Assembly (NCBI GenBank): GCA_965224605.1
Contig: CBDCZP010000010.1
Location: 1 to 64,000, forward strand
Source: HyVt-477 sp965224605
Lineage (GTDB): Bacteria; Pseudomonadota; Gammaproteobacteria; Thiotrichales; Thiotrichaceae
Direction of reading: 5' to 3'
DNA length: 64,000 nucleotides
This document shows positions 58,415-64,000 of this stretch, one piece after another. Numbering within the stretch: position 1 is the first letter of the stretch; each line of letters starts with the position of its first letter. Under the pieces are notes generated by a model. That model searched no databases and was not told the DNA's origin. It was given only the letters and a program-made list of their open reading frames with translations. The position numbers and the translations under genes were made by a program.

Positions 58415-58760
58415 GGGTGATTGAAATAAATATGATATTTGCTACTAGATTTTAATCTTATTAGATAAGTAGCGTATTGGACTTAATAAGGATTGAAAAG
58501 TTTCATTACTTATTTCTATAAGAAAGAATATTAATTGTACTTATGAAGTCACGCTGATACTAGCAAATATAGACCAAAAAATCTAGTTGAAGAAATAGCC
58601 GTAACAGCATCATGAAATCCATCAAAAGTTGTCTCAGCAGTGACAGTAACTTGTTGATTATTGGTGTTTTAGAAAGCACATGGGATTTACAGTTGTTTCA
58701 TGTCCTGTTTCTGGTAATAATCTGTGTGCAATTATCTCCTTTCTCTAATCAAAGAATACA
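58415..58760. other. Intergenic region between divergent tlpA-like gene and ligA
   Basis: No gene is supported. It must hold two divergent promoters, but I see no clear -35/-10 pair or operator. The sequence is AT-rich and has no repeat shared with the rest of the window. Confidence 0.6.
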
Positions 58761-60770
58761 ATGAATCAAAAACATAAGCGTGCTAAGGAACTACGAGATA
58801 CTCTCAATCATCATAATTATCGCTATTATATTCTTGATGATCCTGAGATATCTGATTCAAAATACGACAGACTGTTACGAGAATTACAAGAACTGGAAAG
58901 CGCACATCCTGAATTACTTACACTAGATTCTCCTACACAAAGAGTGGGCGCAACGCCGCTCTCTTCATTTAAACAAGTGCAGCATGCCATTCCAATGCTT
59001 TCTCTAGGTAATGCATTTTCGACTGAAGAACTGGGCGCTTTTGACAAGCGTTTACATGGCCGCTTAAAAGAGGATACTGAAATTGAATATATCGCTGAAC
59101 CTAAACTAGATGGTTTGGCCGTTAGCTTGTTATATGAAATGGGAATTCTTGTACGTGCAGCAACTCGTGGGGATGGAACCACTGGAGAGGATATCACTGA
59201 AAATGTTCGTACTATCGGATCGGTACCCTTAGCGTTGATAGGTAATGATTGGCCTGACACGCTTGAAGTGCGTGGCGAAGTGTATATGCCCAAAGACGGT
59301 TTTATACAACTCAACAAAGCGTTAGTGAAGCAAGGTGAAAAACCTCGTGTTAATCCTCGTAATGCGGCGGCAGGAAGTCTCCGCCAACTGGATTCAAGCA
59401 TCACAGCACAACGACCACTTGATATGTATTGCTACGCAGTAGGACAGGTGCAGGGCGGTGCAGTACCCGATACACAGTTCGATACGCTACAACAGTTAGC
59501 AACATGGGGGTTCCGCATCTGCCCTGAAATCAAGAAAGTAATGGGAGTCGCTGGTTGTAATGAATATTATCTGGAAATGGCTGAATCCCGTGAAAACCTT
59601 GATTATGAAATAGACGGTATTGTCTTTAAAGTTAACGAGTTTAGCTTACAAGAGCAACTAGGGTTTGTAAGTCGAGCACCTCGTTGGGCTATCGCGCAAA
59701 AGTTTCCAGCAGAAGAAGAAACTACGCTGCTGCTTGATGTGGAATTTCAAGTCGGTCGTACCGGAGCTATCACGCCCGTTGCTCGCCTTGATCCTGTCTT
59801 CGTAGGGGGTGTAACCGTTAGTAATGCCACATTGCATAACATGGATGAGATAAGGCGAATTGGTGTTTATATTGGCGATACAGTCGTCATAAAGAGAGCA
59901 GGGGACGTTATTCCTAAAGTCGTAGCTGTTCATGCGCAAGGCAACGATAGAGCTGAAATAACGCAGCCAACACAATGCCCCGAATGTCATTCTGATATTT
60001 TAATAGAAGAGGGTGAAGCCATAGCGCGCTGCTCAGGCGGTCTGTTTTGCCCGGCGCAGATCAAAGAAAGCATCAAACATTTCGCCTCACGAAAAGCTAT
60101 GGATATTGATGGCCTAGGAAATAAACTGGTTGAGCAGCTATACGATTCAAAACTCATTGAACATATTGACGATATCTATACCCTGACCCTGGAAATCGAA
60201 AACGTGGCAGCACTTGAGCGTATGGGAGAGAAATCCGCACAAAATTTGATAGATGCGATTGAAAAAAGTAAATCTACAACACTGGCAAGATTCATCTATG
60301 CATTAGGAATAAGAGAAGTAGGGGAGGCAACTGCGAAAAACCTCGCTGATCATTTTAAAACACTTGATAGCATACAAGCTGCAACACAAGAAGAACTTGA
60401 AGAGGTTAATGACGTCGGCCCAATAGTAGCCATTCATCTTGCTACGTTCTTTAAGCAGCAACACCATCAAGCCATTCTAAAGAAACTACTGGATGAAGGT
60501 ATTCAGTGGCCCGATATTGAAACAGCTGAATCAGAAGAGGATAAGCCTTTACGCGGCAACACCTACGTATTAACCGGATCATTAAAGAAAATGACTCGTA
60601 GTGAAGCCAAGGACAAACTCCAAGCGTTAGGCGCTAAAGTAGCGGGTAGTGTATCCAAAAAAACAACGGCGGTTATTGCTGGAGAAAAAGCAGGATCGAA
60701 GTTAACGAAAGCGGAAAACATGGGTGTTGACGTACTTACCGAAGATCAACTGATAGAGCTTTTAGAATAA
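58761..60770 (+). CDS. ligA: NAD-dependent DNA ligase
   Basis: 669 residues, normal length. Adenylation Lys115 is in EPKLDGLAVSLLYE. NPRNAAAGSLRQLD and the OB-fold region follow. The Cys4 zinc finger is CPECHSDILIEEGEAIARCS and FCPAQ, followed by helix-hairpin-helix repeats and a C-terminal BRCT domain (RGNTYVLTGSLKKMTRSEAK). It seals nicks during replication. zipA, its frequent upstream neighbour, is not here. Confidence 0.98.
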   Translation: MNQKHKRAKELRDTLNHHNYRYYILDDPEISDSKYDRLLRELQELESAHPELLTLDSPTQRVGATPLSSFKQVQHAIPMLSLGNAFSTEELGAFDKRLHGRLKEDTEIEYIAEPKLDGLAVSLLYEMGILVRAATRGDGTTGEDITENVRTIGSVPLALIGNDWPDTLEVRGEVYMPKDGFIQLNKALVKQGEKPRVNPRNAAAGSLRQLDSSITAQRPLDMYCYAVGQVQGGAVPDTQFDTLQQLATWGFRICPEIKKVMGVAGCNEYYLEMAESRENLDYEIDGIVFKVNEFSLQEQLGFVSRAPRWAIAQKFPAEEETTLLLDVEFQVGRTGAITPVARLDPVFVGGVTVSNATLHNMDEIRRIGVYIGDTVVIKRAGDVIPKVVAVHAQGNDRAEITQPTQCPECHSDILIEEGEAIARCSGGLFCPAQIKESIKHFASRKAMDIDGLGNKLVEQLYDSKLIEHIDDIYTLTLEIENVAALERMGEKSAQNLIDAIEKSKSTTLARFIYALGIREVGEATAKNLADHFKTLDSIQAATQEELEEVNDVGPIVAIHLATFFKQQHHQAILKKLLDEGIQWPDIETAESEEDKPLRGNTYVLTGSLKKMTRSEAKDKLQALGAKVAGSVSKKTTAVIAGEKAGSKLTKAENMGVDVLTEDQLIELLE

Positions 60771-60899
60771 AAATGGCTATTACTGCAACTGTGATAATAA
60801 ACTATAAACGGCTATAAAAAACCGAAAAACAGTATTGACAGTTATCGTTGCCATCATTATCATAGCCCACCTCAACAGTGCAACAAACATTGTGACAAC

Positions 60900-60975
<76 letters not shown>

Positions 60976-61165
60976 AATATTAAGGCCTCGATAGTATTCA
61001 CATAGTATCGGGGCCTTTGTTTTTGCGGAATTATAATCACAGCAGTGCTACTCCATGATTATGCAACGTGCATAGAGTAGACAGTGACTAACACGTAAAT
61101 TAGAGCATGAAAAAACAATCGTAATCAGTAAACACTGATGCTATTATTCTTTCCCTCAAAATAAT

Positions 61166-61239
61166 GGCTGAGTTGCAGAATGGTTATGCACCGGTTTGCA
61201 AAACCGTTTATCCCGGTTCGATTCCGGGCTCAGCCTCCA
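61166..61239 (+). tRNA. tRNA-Cys (anticodon GCA)
   Basis: A 74-nt cloverleaf with acceptor stem GGCTGAG/CTCAGCC, anticodon GCA in GTTTGCAAAAC, T-loop GGTTCGATTCC and encoded CCA. Confidence 0.97.
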
Positions 61240-61297
61240 AATTGACTCTTTCAAGATGTCTATAGCTTGAAAGTCACAAAGCAAGACCATCTATAAA

Positions 61298-61384
61298 GCC
61301 CAGGTGGCGAAATTGGTAGACGCAAGGGACTTAAAATCCCTCGTCCTAACGGACGTGCCGGTTCGATTCCGGCCCTGGGCACCA
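61298..61384 (+). tRNA. tRNA-Leu (anticodon TAA)
   Basis: An 87-nt class II tRNA with acceptor stem GCCCAGG/CCTGGGC, a long variable arm, anticodon TAA in ACTTAAAAT, T-loop GGTTCGATTCC and encoded CCA. An integrase remnant starts 120 bp downstream, so its 3' end was probably the attachment site of an integrated element. Confidence 0.97.
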
Positions 61385-61503
61385 AATTTGTTTTTATAAA
61401 TTAATACTTTATCTTTTAGTTGATTGGTTTTTGAAAAACACCCCTAGCGCCAAATATTAAAAGGTACAATATAGGTACACTCGTGAGATTTATGAGGTAC
61501 ATT

Positions 61504-61945
61504 ATGGCGACTTTTGTTAAGACACAATCAGGCTCTTGGAAAGCAATAATTAGAATAAAAGGAAACCCACTTGAGACTAAAACCTTTCGTATAAAAAGGG
61601 ATGCTACTGATTGGGCAAGAACCACAGAAGATGAAATAGTACGTGGCATTTATATTTCCAGAAATGTATCCGAACGAACAACGCTAGTACAAGCACTTCA
61701 TCGTTATGTTAAAGAAGTATCTCCTACTAAAAAACCATCAACACAAAAACCAGAAATTAGACGAGCCAAACTACTTCAAAATTATTTTGGTAAATATAGC
61801 TTAGCCTCCCTAAAAACAGAAAAAATTGCTAGCTACCGTGATATGTGCCCTTGCTGAAGGTAAGAGTGCAACGACTGTACGACTAGAATTAACACTGCTA
61901 AGCCACCTGTATGCGGGAGTCGTTCGTAACTATGGTATGAACAAG
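61504..61945 (+). pseudogene. Tyrosine integrase remnant (N-terminal part only)
   Basis: The start at 61504 (MATFVKTQSGSWKAIIRIKG) follows a GAGG site. The frame encodes the N-terminal arm-binding and core-binding region of a phage-type integrase (TFRIKRDATDWARTTEDEIV, TTLVQALHRYVKEV). It shifts frame near 61840-61850. The next frame continues EGKSATTVRLELTLLSHLYA. Then homology stops before the catalytic domain, so no Arg-His-Arg-Tyr residues remain. It lies just after tRNA-Leu, the typical position of an integrase. Confidence 0.85.
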
Positions 61946-62263
61946 GGTTCAAGCCGTTTTGCTGAACCAGCACAATTACCTTATTTGTTTGATAAGGAGC
62001 TACCACAGCGTATCAAAGCGCTAGAGCAATCAGTAAATAATCAAGAAAAATATATAGATGGTTTGGCTGATCTGCACTCAACGCTTGATTTAGCGCATCC
62101 TTTCCGTGAAGGCAACGGACGATCTACGAGAATTTTTATGTCACAACTGTCAGAAATACATGAATACACGTTAGATTTTTCGCATTTTATAACTCCTTTA
62201 GAAAAAAGGGTAATGGAAGTGAGAATACAAGCTTTATCCTTAATAAAACTATGTCTGTTCTAA
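61940..62263 (+). pseudogene. Fic-domain protein remnant, fused in frame to the integrase remnant
   Basis: In the frame that ends the integrase remnant, sequence from about GSSRFAEPAQLPYLFDKELP onward matches a Fic family protein. The Fic catalytic motif is intact: HPFREGNGRSTR at about 62095-62130 (HxFxxGNGRxxR with the AMP-transfer His). The N-terminal part of the Fic protein is missing and the end is short. The Fic fragment and the integrase fragment form one open frame, 61826-62263. It is probably the scar of a large deletion inside an integrated element. Confidence 0.8.
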
Positions 62264-62703
62264 ATTTATTATCTCAACTTGCGCTAGGCTATAACTAAAT
62301 GCTGTTAGTACGTTTGTTTTGGTTAAATCTACTCAACTCTATTTATTGATGATATACAATACAGGTCGTATAAATTTTTCGATTTTTTTCATGGCTATTT
62401 TATAAACCTGTTATCTATAGCATCATGACTTAAAAAGAGTGGGGTACAATGTGGGGTTATGTTGTTTTGCTTTATCATCAAAACGGGTGGATTTGTTCGC
62501 AATAAGATGCTCTGGCAACAGGAGTGACGAATGAATTCGCACATACAAACAAACACATTTCGACACGACCCGAAAATTTCAAGATACGAGTAGTTTTGTA
62601 GAAATTTGTGATTTTTTTTACTTTATCCAAGTTAATTCCCTATACTTAAAGAAAATATTCATGAAAGTTACATAATCCTCTAAACGTATTAGATATTTAG
62701 CTG
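62264..62703. other. 440-bp non-coding region upstream of plsB
   Basis: AT-rich with no supported gene. It probably contains the rest of the decayed island and the plsB promoter. I looked for a repeat of the tRNA-Leu 3' end that would mark an attachment site and did not see one. Confidence 0.6.
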
Positions 62704-64000
62704 ATGAGCATTGGAAAACCCCTAAATTTTTTGGCAAGAAAAATTCTTTTTCTTTGGGTAAAAACCGAGATTATTCCAACTGATATTGATCAGCTTGATA
62801 TCAAATCTGATACTCCTGTTGTTTATGTTCTAGAGACCAGATCATGGTCGAACTTACTAATTCTTGAAACCGAATGTGGACGATTGGGTATTCCTGCTCC
62901 ATTAAAAAAAATAGCATCTGCACAACTCAATGCTTGGCATTCTGTTTATACGATTGCTCCACGACAACCCTTTAAATCTTGGTTACAAAAGCAGCCTAAA
63001 CGCTCACGTATGCTCAGAGGCATAGTGGAAATACTACGAGACAATCCAGAGATGGAAATACAGTTTGTTCCCGTCTCAGTTTTTTGGGGTAGGCCGGTTG
63101 CCACTCAAAAGCACTGGCTGCAGGTTTTGTTTGCTGATTCATGGCGGTTAGCTCATGGGTTGAGAAAATTATTTACTATCATTTTTCAGGGCAAAAATGT
63201 CTTTGTAAAATATTCCGAGATCATTAGTTATCAGGGTAGGGCATTCACTACGGAATCTGATGGAGAATCGGATGATGAACTTATAGACAGATTACAGGGC
63301 GTGTTATCAAAGAGGCTAATCGATAGCCGTGCAGCAACACTGGGGCCTGACATATCACATCGTCGAACCTTGGTTCGTGATTTAATTCTTAAACCGGATG
63401 TTCAACAAGCTATTAAAAAAAGAAGTGTTGAAGATTCACGCACAGAATATCAAGCGACCCTACAAGCTAGACGCTATCTCAATGAAATAGTAGCGAATTG
63501 TACCAGCGTAACCATTCAGGTAATGCAACGTGGCTTAACCACTTTTTGGAATAAGTTTTATTCAGGTATTGAAGTGAGCAATAGTGAAGACCTGAAAACA
63601 TTATCGCTTACTCACGAGCTGGTTTATGTTCCTTGTCATCGTAGTCATATCGATTATTTATTGTTGTCTTATGTTATCTATGATCAAGGTTTGGCAATAC
63701 CTTATGTGGCAGCGGGTAAAAATTTAAATATGCCTGTTATTGGCTCAATATTGCGCGGAGGGGGAGCCTTTTTTATCCGTAGAAGTTTTAAAGGCAATGA
63801 GTTGTATTCCACACTCATGTTTGAATATATTGCTGATTTAGTATCCAAAGGCGTAGCCATTGAATATTTTGTCGAAGGAGGGCGTAGCCGTACTGGAAGA
63901 CTACTTACTCCTAAACCGGGTATGTTGGCGATGACTATTCGAGGGTTTTTAAAATATCGAAGTAAACCGGTTGCTTTCATACCTGTTTATGTCGGTTATG
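62704..64000 (+). CDS. plsB: Glycerol-3-phosphate 1-O-acyltransferase (partial, runs off the window)
   Basis: An open frame from the ATG at 62704 continues to the window end (about 432 residues of an expected roughly 800). MSIGKPLNFLARKILFLWVK is the N terminus. The acyltransferase blocks are in order: block I VPCHRSHIDYLLLSYV with the catalytic HxxxxD, block II GGGAFFIRRSF, block III EYFVEGGRSRTGR and block IV AFIPVYVGY. It makes lysophosphatidic acid at the inner membrane. The ribosome binding site is weak; the start is the first ATG consistent with the family. Confidence 0.93.
   Translation, partial: MSIGKPLNFLARKILFLWVKTEIIPTDIDQLDIKSDTPVVYVLETRSWSNLLILETECGRLGIPAPLKKIASAQLNAWHSVYTIAPRQPFKSWLQKQPKRSRMLRGIVEILRDNPEMEIQFVPVSVFWGRPVATQKHWLQVLFADSWRLAHGLRKLFTIIFQGKNVFVKYSEIISYQGRAFTTESDGESDDELIDRLQGVLSKRLIDSRAATLGPDISHRRTLVRDLILKPDVQQAIKKRSVEDSRTEYQATLQARRYLNEIVANCTSVTIQVMQRGLTTFWNKFYSGIEVSNSEDLKTLSLTHELVYVPCHRSHIDYLLLSYVIYDQGLAIPYVAAGKNLNMPVIGSILRGGGAFFIRRSFKGNELYSTLMFEYIADLVSKGVAIEYFVEGGRSRTGRLLTPKPGMLAMTIRGFLKYRSKPVAFIPVYVGY

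Noticed and set aside
61385..62703. Second copy of the tRNA-Leu 3' end as an attachment site
   Set aside because: I looked for the T-arm and acceptor sequence downstream and did not find a convincing repeat; the other end was probably deleted.

Overview
The window is almost entirely a gammaproteobacterial chromosome segment of moderately low GC content, joined at its left end to about 4.75 kb of DNA that looks eukaryotic. Positions 1 to about 4755 carry no bacterial gene. They hold AT microsatellites, a duplicated 185-bp unit and a decayed non-LTR (LINE) reverse transcriptase on the minus strand, of the kind seen in marine invertebrates. At about 4755-4785 this changes abruptly into the 3' part of a bacterial gene followed by recC. 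The simplest reading is a bacterium living with an animal host and a chimeric assembly join. A real insertion cannot be excluded from sequence alone.

The bacterial part (4785-64000) is dense and mostly housekeeping. The layout is: recC; an envelope pair (coiled-coil protein plus BON/OmpA protein); an SH3 protein, argH and a second SH3-like protein; purH and proS; a carbohydrate-esterase-like protein; a Gld-type ABC exporter operon split by an insertion sequence; an HNH nuclease, a lipoprotein, ubiG, a PBP4-type peptidase, a DUF1287 protein, a peroxiredoxin, psd and prmB; the classic recA-recX-alaS-lysC-csrA-tRNA-Ser block, with a second copy of the insertion sequence between recX and alaS; a YjdF-like protein, a TRAP solute-binding lipoprotein and a B12-type radical SAM enzyme; oxyR with a zinc-ribbon partner; the ubiquinone genes ubiE-ubiJ-ubiB; a RDD/DUF95/DUF4129/DUF4350/MoxR/DUF58 membrane-stress operon with at least six frameshifts; a TlpA-like thioredoxin; ligA; three tRNA genes with an integrase remnant fused to a Fic remnant; and the start of plsB. 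The ubiquinone genes, OxyR, peroxiredoxin and RecA fit an aerobic gammaproteobacterium. The gene order recA-recX-alaS-lysC-csrA-tRNA-Ser supports that class. I cannot place it to genus.

The most interesting feature is a pair of near-identical IS110-family elements (IS1111-like, with subterminal inverted repeats). Both sit at the same point of the same REP-like palindromic hairpin. An uninterrupted hairpin of the same family lies at 42931-43014. The 306-bp non-coding 3' part of each element contains a stretch closely matching the target (TAGGTCGATAAG against TAGGTCGGATAAG), as expected if a bridge RNA guides the insertion. The other notable features are the cluster of short A-tract frameshifts confined to one operon, the integrase-Fic chimera, and several dispersed intergenic repeats.
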